From assembly GCF_024623785.1 (NCBI RefSeq), contig NZ_JANKBZ010000020.1, positions 1 to 64,000 on the forward strand: a stretch of DNA of 64,000 bases. Reading direction: 5' to 3'. The notes beneath the pieces were generated by a model, which did no database searches, was not told where the DNA came from, and saw nothing but the letters and a program-made list of their open reading frames with translations. Every line of letters begins with the position of its first letter. The first letter of the stretch is position 1. Positions 16,382 through 24,383 of the stretch are shown piece after piece. A program made the position numbers and the translations under genes. The stretch comes from Archangium lipolyticum (lineage in GTDB: Bacteria; Myxococcota; Myxococcia; Myxococcales; Myxococcaceae).

Positions 16382-17542
16382 ATGCCGCGAGGATCGCGGA
16401 ACCTTGGTGCCGTGCCAGGACAACCGACCGACACTGAACTCGACAATCCCAGTCTCGCGCGCGATGGCTTCGATGCCGCGAGCTTCCGTGAACTGCTCGC
16501 CCGGTTCAAGCGGGGTGAGCTCGTCGAAGCGCCGCCGCTCGCGGGCTCGCTCGAGCCGCTCCGGGAGGGTGACATCCAACCGCTCCCGCGAGAGGGGACT
16601 CCCGCGTACGAGGAGTGCCGCGCGCTCGGAGAGGAGGCGTTCCGCAAGGGCCAGGTGGCCGCCCTCGTGGTGGCCGGTGGCGCCGGTACCCGCTTCGGCG
16701 GCGGGGTGAAGGGGCTCATCCCCGTGGTGGGGGAGCGCACCTTCCTCGACTTCAAGCTCTCGGAGGCGCGCCGGCTGGGGGCTCGCCATGGGCGCCCGGT
16801 GCCCGTGGCGTTGATGACGTCCTACCTCACCCATGACGACATCGCCGCGTACCTGGCGAAGCGGGGCGAGCAGGAGGGCGTGTTCCTCTTCCGTCAGCGG
16901 ATGCTCCCCCGGCTCACACCGAGCGGCGAGCTGTTCCGCGAGGATGACGGCAAGCTGTCGTTCGCCCCTTCCGGGCATGGCGACGTCTTCCGGGCCCTGC
17001 GCGAGAGCGGGGTGGGAGAGGAGCTGCGCCGGCGGGGTGTTCGCCACATGTACTTCTCCAACGTGGACAACCTGGCGGCGACGCTCGACCCGGTCGTCAT
17101 CGGGCTGCACATCAAGCAGGGCGGGGCCATGACGGTGGAGGTGACCCCGCGCGCCAACCCCAGCGGAGCGCTCGACGCGGGCGCCGCGCCCGTGCGCCTG
17201 AAGGGGCAGTTGCAGCTCGTCGAGAAGGTGGACCCGACCCAGCATCCGTTCATCTCGACGAACAACATCACCTTCGAGCTGGAGGCCATGATCGGACAGG
17301 AGGTCCCGATTCCCTACCGCGTGGTCTCCAAGAAGGTGGAGGGCAAGCCCGTGCTCCAGCTCGAGCAGGTGACGGCGGAGGCCAGCAGCCTCACCCGTCC
17401 CGATGGCAAGCCGCTCCTCCCCGCGGCCTTCATCGAGGTGAGCCGCTCGGATCCCGCGACCAGCCGGTTCGAGCCCGTGAAGGCTCCCGATGATCTGCCG
17501 CGCGTGGCGGAGCGCCTCCGCACGCGCCTCATGGCCCTCTGA
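16382..17542 (+). CDS. UDPGP-family sugar-1-phosphate uridylyltransferase (possible UDP-galactose/UDP-sugar pyrophosphorylase)
   Basis: 386 residues if ATG 16382 is the start; TTG 16313 (with AAGG directly before it) would add 23 residues and run through a hairpin, and GTG 16412 is also possible. The nucleotide-binding signature [21 protein letters not shown] covers about residues 95-115, and the rest ([48 protein letters not shown]) matches the eukaryotic-type UDPGP/UAP family rather than bacterial GalU. The reaction is UTP plus sugar 1-phosphate giving UDP-sugar. Next to galK, galactose 1-phosphate is the obvious substrate, so it may replace GalT. UDP-GlcNAc or UDP-glucose synthesis are the alternatives. 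Confidence 0.85.
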   Translation: MPRGSRNLGAVPGQPTDTELDNPSLARDGFDAASFRELLARFKRGELVEAPPLAGSLEPLREGDIQPLPREGTPAYEECRALGEEAFRKGQVAALVVAGGAGTRFGGGVKGLIPVVGERTFLDFKLSEARRLGARHGRPVPVALMTSYLTHDDIAAYLAKRGEQEGVFLFRQRMLPRLTPSGELFREDDGKLSFAPSGHGDVFRALRESGVGEELRRRGVRHMYFSNVDNLAATLDPVVIGLHIKQGGAMTVEVTPRANPSGALDAGAAPVRLKGQLQLVEKVDPTQHPFISTNNITFELEAMIGQEVPIPYRVVSKKVEGKPVLQLEQVTAEASSLTRPDGKPLLPAAFIEVSRSDPATSRFEPVKAPDDLPRVAERLRTRLMAL

Positions 17543-17559
17543 GGGGACTCGAGGTCCAG

Positions 17560-17591
17560 ACCGCCCGGCCGTCATGCCATGGCCGGGCGGT
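17560..17591 (+). terminator. Strong hairpin terminator after the sugar operon
   Basis: ACCGCCCGGCC (17560-17570) and GGCCGGGCGGT (17581-17591) form a perfect 11-bp stem with a ten-base loop, 18 bases after the stop. It lacks a U-tract, but the stem is long and well placed. Confidence 0.65.
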
Positions 17592-17645
17592 CCCTCCGCG
17601 GGTTGGTGTAGCATTCGCGGTCTCCCCACCCCCCGGAGAGCTCGG

Positions 17646-18446
17646 ATGGTCCGCATCGCAAGAAGCGCAGTCGTCGCGTTGGTGTTGCTCCTCGCCATGA
17701 CGGAGACGGCCCGCGCCGACGGTCTCGGTACCATCCCCTACGGTGATGATTGCTGGGGCTCCGGTACGGATGCCGATCGCGACGGGCTCGAGGATGACTG
17801 CGAATACCAGGTCGCCTTCTGGTTCATGCCGCTCTTCTGGTTCGACAGTGGCGAGAGCGGCCATGCCCGGCGTCCCTACTACGCGGTGAAGAGCACCAGC
17901 TTCTCCACCCGCACGCTGCAGATCTTCTACATGGACACCTTCTTCGAGGACTCCGGTGTCACCACCGGACACGATGGAGATCCCGAGTTCCAGATCCTCG
18001 AGGTCCATTACTCCGGTGGCAGGTGGTACCTCGATTGGGTCTACATGTCCGCCCATCGAAAGAGCGCCTGTGACTCGTCCGCCTGGTACTCGTACAGCCA
18101 GCTCGAGTACGACAGCGCGATCGATTCGCGCAATGCCTATCGCGGCTGGCCCACGCTCTACGTCGCCGAAGACAAACACGCCACCTACAACAACCTGGCC
18201 AACTGCGACAAAGGCTGCTTCTCCCAGGACTATTGCAGCCGCCATACCTATCAGTACCTCGACTCCACGGACCGGCTCGTCTCCCGCAACGTGGGCTCGA
18301 CTGGAGTGCAGTTGATCAACCAGATCCTCCTCAACGGCAAGACCGAGCGGCTGCTCGACGATGTGGATTTCAAGGGTTGGGATGACCAGTGGTATCGCCC
18401 CAACTCGCAGGGCTACCGCCGCCACCTGAACGACTTCGGCTTCTAG
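17646..18446 (+). CDS. Secreted Cys/Tyr-rich protein, Vps62-like in part
   Basis: 266 residues from ATG 17646, with GGAG seven bases upstream. A signal peptide (cleavage after ARA, about residue 25) exports it. The mature protein is rich in Trp, Tyr and Asp with paired cysteines, starts with a calcium-binding-like [12 protein letters not shown], and contains [17 protein letters not shown]. That segment resembles the YVA..KHA.Y core of Vps62/DUF946-type proteins. I cannot assign a function; a secreted beta-sandwich that binds ions or membranes is possible. The gene seems less GC-biased than its neighbours. It stands alone between a terminator and the next gene. Confidence 0.75.
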   Translation: MVRIARSAVVALVLLLAMTETARADGLGTIPYGDDCWGSGTDADRDGLEDDCEYQVAFWFMPLFWFDSGESGHARRPYYAVKSTSFSTRTLQIFYMDTFFEDSGVTTGHDGDPEFQILEVHYSGGRWYLDWVYMSAHRKSACDSSAWYSYSQLEYDSAIDSRNAYRGWPTLYVAEDKHATYNNLANCDKGCFSQDYCSRHTYQYLDSTDRLVSRNVGSTGVQLINQILLNGKTERLLDDVDFKGWDDQWYRPNSQGYRRHLNDFGF

Positions 18447-18452
18447 CGCTTC

Positions 18453-19748
18453 GTGCGGAACGCTCGCGTGCCACCAGGAATCCCGGGACGCCCCGCCAGG
18501 GCGCCCCTGCGCTTCTTCGTGGGACTCGCGCTCCTGGGGGTGCTGCTCGCGGCGTTCATCTTCATGTTCTGGCCCCGGCACCACGCTGGCGAGGCGCCTC
18601 GGCCGCCCCTCGTCGCCCAGCGCCGTGCCCCCGCCCCGGAGGTATCGCCAGCGGCGCCCCTCGCTCCACCGTTGCCTCCTTCCCGTGTGCCCGTCTCGCC
18701 GGCCAACCGCGGGAACATGCTCTCGGCGGCGCTCCATGAGGAGCGGGTGCTCCTCGCGTCCAGTGTCGTGATCCAGGGAATCGACCAGGACCGGCCCTGG
18801 GTGTGCGCGGGTGAAGCCATGGGCCTGTCCGCCCGTGTCGGAGGTGTTCCCGAGCCGGGCGCGGTCCACCGGTGGGTCTGGCCTGTCGCCGGAGGCGGTG
18901 CCGAGCTGCATCCGGGCCCGGCGCTCCAGTGGCGGGCTCCAGAGGAGCCCGGCAAGTACTTCGTGCGCTTCCAGGTCTGCACGGACCTCGGAGGGCGGCG
19001 CGTCGGTGTCCTGGCGGAGCGCGACGTCGAGGTCGACGTGCGCCGGTGCGGCGAAGGGGAGGGGCAGCGGGATGAGCCGCTCCGCCTCGGCGTCGTGCAG
19101 CAAGGGCAGGGGACCTTCGCCTTCGAGGCGCTGTACCGGGGTGGCGAGCGCGCCGTGGCGTTCGCATGGGACTTCGGGGATGGCACCGCCACGGCTACCT
19201 CCGAGCCTCGCGTCGAGCACTCCTACCCGCTCCAGGGTCTCGAGCCCCAGGAGGTGAGGAGCTTCACCGTGAGGCTCCAGGTCCGGCTCGCCCGGGGTGG
19301 GCCCCTGGAGGCCACGGCGTTCGCGCTCATTCGCGGGCAGCCCCCCTCCGGCGTGACGCCTCCCGTGGACCTGCGGGTCTCCCGCTGGCGTCCGCTCCCC
19401 GGGGACGGAGGGTGGCGCAGTGACGTGGTGGTGCGTGTCCCGGACGGCACGGCCATCACCTGGGAGCGCCTCGAGCGCATCTCCCTGCACTGGGACGGTC
19501 AGGCGGACACCTCCACGCGTGGCTGGAGCGAGGCCATCCACGTGGAGGAACACCTCGAGCACGGCGGCTTCCGCGGCTACGTGACGGTGAGCGCCTCCGA
19601 GGCGGCTCCCGACATCAAGCAGATCCTCGACTTCCTGTCTGGCCGTGACGCAGCGGGCCAGGAGGTGGTGGTGTCCTGGAGCCCCTTCAAGCGCGAGGCT
19701 CCCCCAGGGCCGCCTTCCGAGACCCCCGCACCTCCTCCCCGGAAGTAG
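18453..19748 (+). CDS. Membrane-anchored PKD-domain protein, unknown role
   Basis: 431 residues from GTG 18453; GTG 18468 (MPPGIPGRP...) is an equally possible start, and neither has a strong ribosome site. One N-terminal membrane segment (FFVGLALLGVLLAAFIFMFW, about residues 21-40) is followed by a Pro/Ala-rich linker (to about 80). The exported part has an Ig-like region, then a PKD-type domain (VAFAWDFGDGTATATSEPRVEHSY, about 230-255). The C-terminus is Pro-rich. PKD domains commonly mediate protein or polysaccharide contacts in secreted enzymes, but no catalytic domain is visible. It starts six bases after the preceding stop, so the two may be co-transcribed. Function unknown. Confidence 0.75.
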   Translation: MRNARVPPGIPGRPARAPLRFFVGLALLGVLLAAFIFMFWPRHHAGEAPRPPLVAQRRAPAPEVSPAAPLAPPLPPSRVPVSPANRGNMLSAALHEERVLLASSVVIQGIDQDRPWVCAGEAMGLSARVGGVPEPGAVHRWVWPVAGGGAELHPGPALQWRAPEEPGKYFVRFQVCTDLGGRRVGVLAERDVEVDVRRCGEGEGQRDEPLRLGVVQQGQGTFAFEALYRGGERAVAFAWDFGDGTATATSEPRVEHSYPLQGLEPQEVRSFTVRLQVRLARGGPLEATAFALIRGQPPSGVTPPVDLRVSRWRPLPGDGGWRSDVVVRVPDGTAITWERLERISLHWDGQADTSTRGWSEAIHVEEHLEHGGFRGYVTVSASEAAPDIKQILDFLSGRDAAGQEVVVSWSPFKREAPPGPPSETPAPPPRK

Positions 19749-19781
19749 CGGCCAAAGGCATACATTCCCCGGCATCATCCG

Positions 19782-19801
19782 CGTGTCTCGTTTCGGACAC
19801 G
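19782..19801. repeat. Inverted repeat upstream of the protease gene
   Basis: CGTGTC (19782-19787) and GACACG (19796-19801) flank eight bases, about 93 bases before the protease start. It is a possible operator; the arms are short and could arise by chance. Confidence 0.25.
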
Positions 19802-19893
19802 TGCGCGCGAAGCGTGAATCAAAAGGAACCACGTCAGACGTCCCTTTAAATTGAAACACGCAGTCTGGAATTTCATCGCAACAGGGGGAAAAC

Positions 19894-21183
19894 ATGCGTC
19901 TGCACACCGCGTCGTGGGTGGCCGTGTCCGCCGTGTCCTTGTCCTTGCTGGTGGCTTGTCCGGCCAAGAACATTCCCGACCCCTCTAAACCCAACCCCTC
20001 GGACCCTTGTGCCAAGGCCAGCGCCGTGGGGAGTGAGCCCCGCCCCGGGAAGTTCGTCGTCTCGCCCCAGGCGGTGCCGGGTGAGTACATCGTCGTGCTC
20101 AGGACGCCGGGCGCGGGTGAGAAGACGCTCGAGCCCTCCGTGGCCGCGGAGAGCCTCTCGGCCCGCTACGGCGGCAGCGTGTTCTTCACCTACGCGCACG
20201 CGCTGCGCGGCTTCGCCAGCCGGATGACCGCCGAGCAGGCCCGCGCCATGGCCGCCGACTCCGAGGTGGAGTACGTCCAGGAGAACGGGGTGATGACCAT
20301 CAGCGAGAGCCAGCCCGATGCCACCTGGGGCATCGACCGCGTCGACCAGCGCGAGCTCCCGCTGGACAAGACCTACCTCTACAACGCCAACGGCAAGGGC
20401 GTGCACGCGTACATCCTCGATACGGGCATCCGCGTCTCGCACGCCGAGTTCGGTGGACGGGCCGACGTTGGCTTCGATGCCATCGGCGACAATCAGAAGG
20501 GCAATGACTGCAACGGCCATGGCACCCACGTGGCCGCCACCGTCGGCGGCAACATGTATGGCATCGCCAAGAACGTCCGCCTCCACGGGGTGCGCGTGCT
20601 CAATTGCCGTGGCTCCGGCACGACCGCCGGGGTGATCGCCGGCGTGGACTGGGTGACCAGCAACCGTGAGCTCCCCGCGGTGGCCAACATGAGCCTGGGC
20701 GGCGCCAAGAACACCGCGCTCGATGACGCCATCCGCAAGTCCATCGCCTCGGGTGTCACCTTCATCCTCGCGGCGGGCAATGAGAACCAGAATGCCTGCA
20801 GCGTCTCCCCGGCGCGGACGGCCGAGGCCATCACCGTCGGGGCCACCACGAGCTCCGACTCGCGTGCCTCCTTCTCCAACTGGGGCAGCTGCGTGGATGT
20901 CTTCGCTCCGGGAGATGAGATCCTCTCGGCCTGGTTCTCGAATGACAACGAAACCCGGCTCCTCAGCGGGACCTCGATGGCCGCTCCGCACGTCACCGGG
21001 CTCGCCGCGCTCTTCCTGGAGCGCAACCCCACCGCCACGCCCGATGCCGTGGCCGCCGCGCTCGTCGACAACTCCACCCCCGGCAAGGTGGCCAACCCGG
21101 GCGCGTGCTCGCCCAACCGGCTGATGTTCTCCGGCTTCATCGGCGGCCCTCCCTCCCTCCAGATGGCCCAGGAGGGGCGGTAG
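19894..21183 (+). CDS. Subtilisin-like serine protease (S8, proteinase K type), lipoprotein
   Basis: 429 residues from ATG 19894, with AGGGGGAAAA upstream. The signal region ends SLSLLVAC, suggesting lipidation at C22. Residues about 62-132 are an inhibitor I9-type propeptide (GEYIVVLRTPG ... EVEYVQEN). The catalytic domain carries D176 (YILDTGI), H209 (GHGTHVAATVGG), oxyanion N295 (AAGNEN) and S361 (SGTSMAAPH), so all key residues are present. WGIDRVDQRELPLD marks the proteinase K subgroup. It should be a secreted or surface-bound, self-activated endopeptidase, typical of predatory myxobacteria. There is no C-terminal sorting or binding domain. A 145-base gap precedes it. Confidence 0.93.
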   Translation: MRLHTASWVAVSAVSLSLLVACPAKNIPDPSKPNPSDPCAKASAVGSEPRPGKFVVSPQAVPGEYIVVLRTPGAGEKTLEPSVAAESLSARYGGSVFFTYAHALRGFASRMTAEQARAMAADSEVEYVQENGVMTISESQPDATWGIDRVDQRELPLDKTYLYNANGKGVHAYILDTGIRVSHAEFGGRADVGFDAIGDNQKGNDCNGHGTHVAATVGGNMYGIAKNVRLHGVRVLNCRGSGTTAGVIAGVDWVTSNRELPAVANMSLGGAKNTALDDAIRKSIASGVTFILAAGNENQNACSVSPARTAEAITVGATTSSDSRASFSNWGSCVDVFAPGDEILSAWFSNDNETRLLSGTSMAAPHVTGLAALFLERNPTATPDAVAAALVDNSTPGKVANPGACSPNRLMFSGFIGGPPSLQMAQEGR

Positions 21184-21206
21184 GAGGGCCGTCCGGACGA
21201 GGCGGG

Positions 21207-21590
21207 TTACTGGGCCCGCGGCTGGGGCGCGTTGGCCTTCATGGCCGCGCGCACCTTCTCGCGCAGGGCCTGCTTGCGCTGGTGGAACTGCTGCCGCTGC
21301 TCCTCGGTCAACTTGCCCCCGCTGGACTGACGCAGGGCGAGCGCCTCGTCGCGGAGCTGCCGGGCCTCGGCGATGAATTGATCGGCCTGGGCGCGTGAGA
21401 GGCGGCCGCGCTCGACGGCGCGGTTCATCCGATGCTCCATGCGCTCGAACCGGCGCATCATCCTCGCCTCCCGGCGCGCCGCCTTGTCTTCGGGGGCCGT
21501 CGGGTTGGCGGGGGCGGGCTCCTCGGCGAACACGGGAGCGGCGAACAGCAGCGAGGCAACGGCGGCGGACAGGGCGAGCTTCAGGCGCAT
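21207..21590 (-). CDS. Small helical periplasmic protein (Spy/CpxP-like in style)
   Basis: 127 residues with AAGGAG upstream of ATG 21590. The signal peptide cleaves after VFA (about residue 22). The mature protein is almost entirely charged alpha helix (RREARMMRRFERMEHRMNRA, then LSRAQADQFIAEARQLRDEA and LTEEQRQQFHQRKQALREKV). Short Met/Arg-rich helices of this kind occur in Spy/CpxP-type periplasmic chaperones, although the LTxxQ signature appears only as LTEEQ. It may be a chaperone or metal-binding stress protein. Convergent with the protease, 23 bases between the stops. Confidence 0.7.
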   Translation of the reverse strand: MRLKLALSAAVASLLFAAPVFAEEPAPANPTAPEDKAARREARMMRRFERMEHRMNRAVERGRLSRAQADQFIAEARQLRDEALALRQSSGGKLTEEQRQQFHQRKQALREKVRAAMKANAPQPRAQ

Positions 21591-21683
21591 GACAGGGTTC
21601 TCCTTCAGGGCGTGACGCCGGGATGGCCTCCCGGCGTCTCCTGCCCTTGAAAACCCCGGAACCGGAGAAGGGTTAAATCCGGC

Positions 21684-22766
21684 TCAGGCGCGCTTGCGGG
21701 TGGCCACGGGCGCGAAGGGCGCCGCGTCGATGCGCACACCCACGTACGAGGGGAAGCGCGGCACGCCGTCGTTGGACAGCTCCTGGTAGCGGAAGGTGAT
21801 GATGGTGCCCACCTGGGGCGGGTTCTCGCGCTCCGCGTCGGAGAGGCCGGTGCCCACGGAGAAGCGGGTGCCGTCGCGCAGCTCCACTTCCAGCGCTCCC
21901 AGCCGGCCCTTGTGCCTGCCCGCGCCCGCGACGTGCCCCACCACGCGCGCCTCGTCGTCCTTGAAGCTCTTCACCTTCAGCAGCGTGTGGGAGCGGCCCG
22001 CCTCGTAGCGCGAGCCCGGCTGGCGCAGCATCAGCCCCTCGCCCCCGAGTCCCTCCACCCGCGCCAGCTCCTCGCGCAGGTGCGTCACGCCCTTGCAGGG
22101 CTCGTGCGGCAACCACTCGGCGTACGGCGGCGCCACGTCCTCCACGAATTGCTGGCAGCGCGCCAGCCGCTCCTCGAAGGGCGCGTCGAGGCCCGGCGCG
22201 TCGAAGATGACGAAGGCCAGCTCCTTCCATTCCTCTCCGCGGTCCTGGCGCCGCACGACGCTCACCGTGCGCTGGAACTTCTTGCGCCCGCCGAACAGCT
22301 CCCCGTCGAGCGGGAAGTCGGGCAGCTTCTCGGTGAACCAGTCGGGCGCGAAGAAGGGGTTGCCCTGGCGGGACAGGAACTGCTTGCCGTCCCAGTAGGC
22401 CCGCACGCCATCGAGCTTCTCGCTCATCCACCAGCCCGTCAGGTCGACGTCGTTCTCCCACGAGTGCGCCAGCAGCAGCGGAGGCACGGCGGTGTCCGCA
22501 TCCTCGCTCGTGCCCGCCCGGGGACGGACGTTGCGGGCCGCGGGCTTCGCCGGAGCGCTCGTCTCCGAGGCGCTCACCCGTGCGTCCTCCGCTTCATCCC
22601 CTCGAACCTTGCGCAGGTGCTTGCACGTCCGCCGCTCGATGGCCACCGACTGGTTGCGCCAGGCCGGACACGAGCACGAGTACACGCCCCCGGTGTTCTT
22701 CAGGATGTACGGCTTGGAACCAGAGCCCTTCATCTCGAGCTGGGCGCCGTCCGCGATGTCTGCCAC
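21684..22766 (-). CDS. ATP-dependent DNA ligase with N-terminal SWIM-type zinc finger
   Basis: 360 residues from GTG 22766, chosen for GGAGGG a few bases upstream; ATG 22790 is the alternative. Residues 31-50 form a SWIM-type zinc site (C31-x-C33 ... C48-x-H50). After an Ala/Pro linker the ligase domain starts near residue 95. The adenylation lysine is K117 in SEKLDGVRAYWDG, followed by PLDGELF, FVIFDAPG, EGLMLRQPGSRYEAGRS and LLKVKSF, the nucleotidyltransferase motifs in order. A compact OB-like domain ends the protein. It seals nicks using ATP and is probably an accessory repair ligase beside the replicative NAD ligase. No Ku or primase gene is nearby. Confidence 0.85.
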   Translation of the reverse strand: MADIADGAQLEMKGSGSKPYILKNTGGVYSCSCPAWRNQSVAIERRTCKHLRKVRGDEAEDARVSASETSAPAKPAARNVRPRAGTSEDADTAVPPLLLAHSWENDVDLTGWWMSEKLDGVRAYWDGKQFLSRQGNPFFAPDWFTEKLPDFPLDGELFGGRKKFQRTVSVVRRQDRGEEWKELAFVIFDAPGLDAPFEERLARCQQFVEDVAPPYAEWLPHEPCKGVTHLREELARVEGLGGEGLMLRQPGSRYEAGRSHTLLKVKSFKDDEARVVGHVAGAGRHKGRLGALEVELRDGTRFSVGTGLSDAERENPPQVGTIITFRYQELSNDGVPRFPSYVGVRIDAAPFAPVATRKRA

Positions 22767-23004
22767 GAATCCCTCCGTTGCGCGCCGCATCTCCCTCGCG
22801 GCGACAAGGGAATCGTATCCGGTGGGTCCGACATGAACGGAGGACCGGACAGGGCGGATGGGTTGCGTGACTTCCGAGGGGAGGTGGTGGGCATCGCGGA
22901 CGAGGGTCTTCGCTGTCCGCTGGACAATGGGCCTGTATCCCTGGGCCCATGGGCGGGTGGGGGGGCCATGCCCACTCATCAGCACCTCCTCGTGAGGTGT
23001 TCCA

Positions 23005-24267
23005 ATGTTCTTCCGAAGAATCTGGGTGCTTCCCTGCCTGCTGTGTGGCCTGTTTGTCCATGACGTGGGGGCCGTCCCGGTCGAGCCCCTCCCGGAGGCG
23101 GATCCATCCCTGGCGGCGCTCGCGCCCAAGGAGCGGCTCGGCAAGCTGCTGTTCTTCGACAAGGGACTCTCCGAGCCGCCCGGTCAGTCATGTGCCGCCT
23201 GCCATCTTCCCTCGGCGGGCTGGACGGGACCGGACATGCACATCAATGAGACCGGGGCCGTCTACGAGGGCGCCGTCCCCGGGCGGTTCGGCAATCGCAA
23301 GCCGACCTCCACCGCCTACGCCACTCCCGCGCCCATCCTCCACCCGGTCGGCGGGGCGGAGGGCCTCTTCGTGGGAGGCAGCTTCTGGGACGGCCGAGCC
23401 ACGGGGGAGGAGCTGGGCAATCCCGCCGCGGATCAGGCGCAGGGGCCCTTCCTCAACCCGGTGGAGCAGAACAATCCCAGCGAGCTGGCCGTCGTCATCA
23501 AGGTGTGTCACGGGCCCTACGCGGGGCTCTTCCGCCTCGTCTACGGGGCGGCCATCTGCCACCCGGCTCAGGTGGCGCGGGCCTACGACGGCATCGCCCT
23601 GGCCATCGCGGCCTACGAGGCCTCGCCCGAGGTGAATGCCTTCTCCTCCAAATACGATGCGTACCTGGCCGGGCGCGCCCGGCTGACGGAGAAGGAGCAA
23701 CTGGGTCTCCAGCTCTTCGAGGGCAAGGCGAAGTGCTCCGGCTGCCACCCGAGCCAGCCGGGTCCCGGTGGCGAGCCGCCCCTCTTCACCGACTACTCCT
23801 ATGACAACCTCGGTGTGCCGCGAAATCCGCTCAACCCCTGGTATGAGCAGCTCGAATTCAACCCGCTGGGCCATGCGTGGACGGACCGCGGTCTGGGGGC
23901 CTTCCTGCTGACGCGCCCGGAGTGGCGGCGGTATGCGCGTGTGAATCTCGGGATGCAGAAGGTCCCCACCCTGCGCAACGTGGACAAGCGGCCCTTCCCG
24001 TCCTTCATCAAGGCCTACATGCACAACGGCTTCTTCAAGAGCCTGGAGAGCGTGGTCCACTTCTACAACACGCGCGACGTGCTCCCCGGCTGTCTCGCGG
24101 AGTTCCCCGCGGTACCCGGCGTTCCTGGCGTCGACTGCTGGCCACCGCCCGAGGTGGGGCTGAACGTCAACACCGCCGAGCTGGGCAACCTCGGCCTCAC
24201 CCCCGAGGAGGAGGACGCCCTCGTCGCTTTCTTGAGGACCTTGTCGGACGGCTACTTCCAGCCCTGA
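23005..24267 (+). CDS. Di-heme cytochrome c peroxidase/MauG-family protein
   Basis: 420 residues with a signal peptide (cleavage near residue 23). Two CxxCH heme sites are visible, C63-H67 (SCAACH) and C244-H248 (CSGCH), with the conserved SFWDGRA between them and VPTLRNVDKRPFPSFIKAYMHNG after them. This is the CcpA/MauG layout and normal length. It acts in the periplasm, either reducing hydrogen peroxide or oxidising a protein partner. An internal insertion with extra cysteines (KVCHGPY, AAICHP) is unusual for plain peroxidases and favours a MauG-like or other specialised role. A hairpin follows 20 bases after the stop. No partner gene is adjacent. Confidence 0.88.
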   Translation: MFFRRIWVLPCLLCGLFVHDVGAVPVEPLPEADPSLAALAPKERLGKLLFFDKGLSEPPGQSCAACHLPSAGWTGPDMHINETGAVYEGAVPGRFGNRKPTSTAYATPAPILHPVGGAEGLFVGGSFWDGRATGEELGNPAADQAQGPFLNPVEQNNPSELAVVIKVCHGPYAGLFRLVYGAAICHPAQVARAYDGIALAIAAYEASPEVNAFSSKYDAYLAGRARLTEKEQLGLQLFEGKAKCSGCHPSQPGPGGEPPLFTDYSYDNLGVPRNPLNPWYEQLEFNPLGHAWTDRGLGAFLLTRPEWRRYARVNLGMQKVPTLRNVDKRPFPSFIKAYMHNGFFKSLESVVHFYNTRDVLPGCLAEFPAVPGVPGVDCWPPPEVGLNVNTAELGNLGLTPEEEDALVAFLRTLSDGYFQP

Positions 24268-24287
24268 GCGAGTGGAGGGGGGCGCGC

Positions 24288-24307
24288 CCTCCCGCATGCC
24301 CGGGAGG
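24288..24307 (+). terminator. Terminator-like hairpin after the di-heme gene
   Basis: CCTCCCG (24288-24294) pairs with CGGGAGG (24301-24307) over a six-base loop. No U-tract follows. Confidence 0.5.
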
Positions 24308-24383
24308 ACGAGGCGGACGTCCGATGTTGTGATGTCATGTCTACCTTCATGAGAGGATGCTGCGCACGCCTGGCTCGGAGCAC

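Noticed and set aside
17529-20090. A long minus-strand frame opposite the secreted-protein and PKD genes
   Set aside because: No signal, domain or ribosome site; shadow of the GC-rich coding strand.
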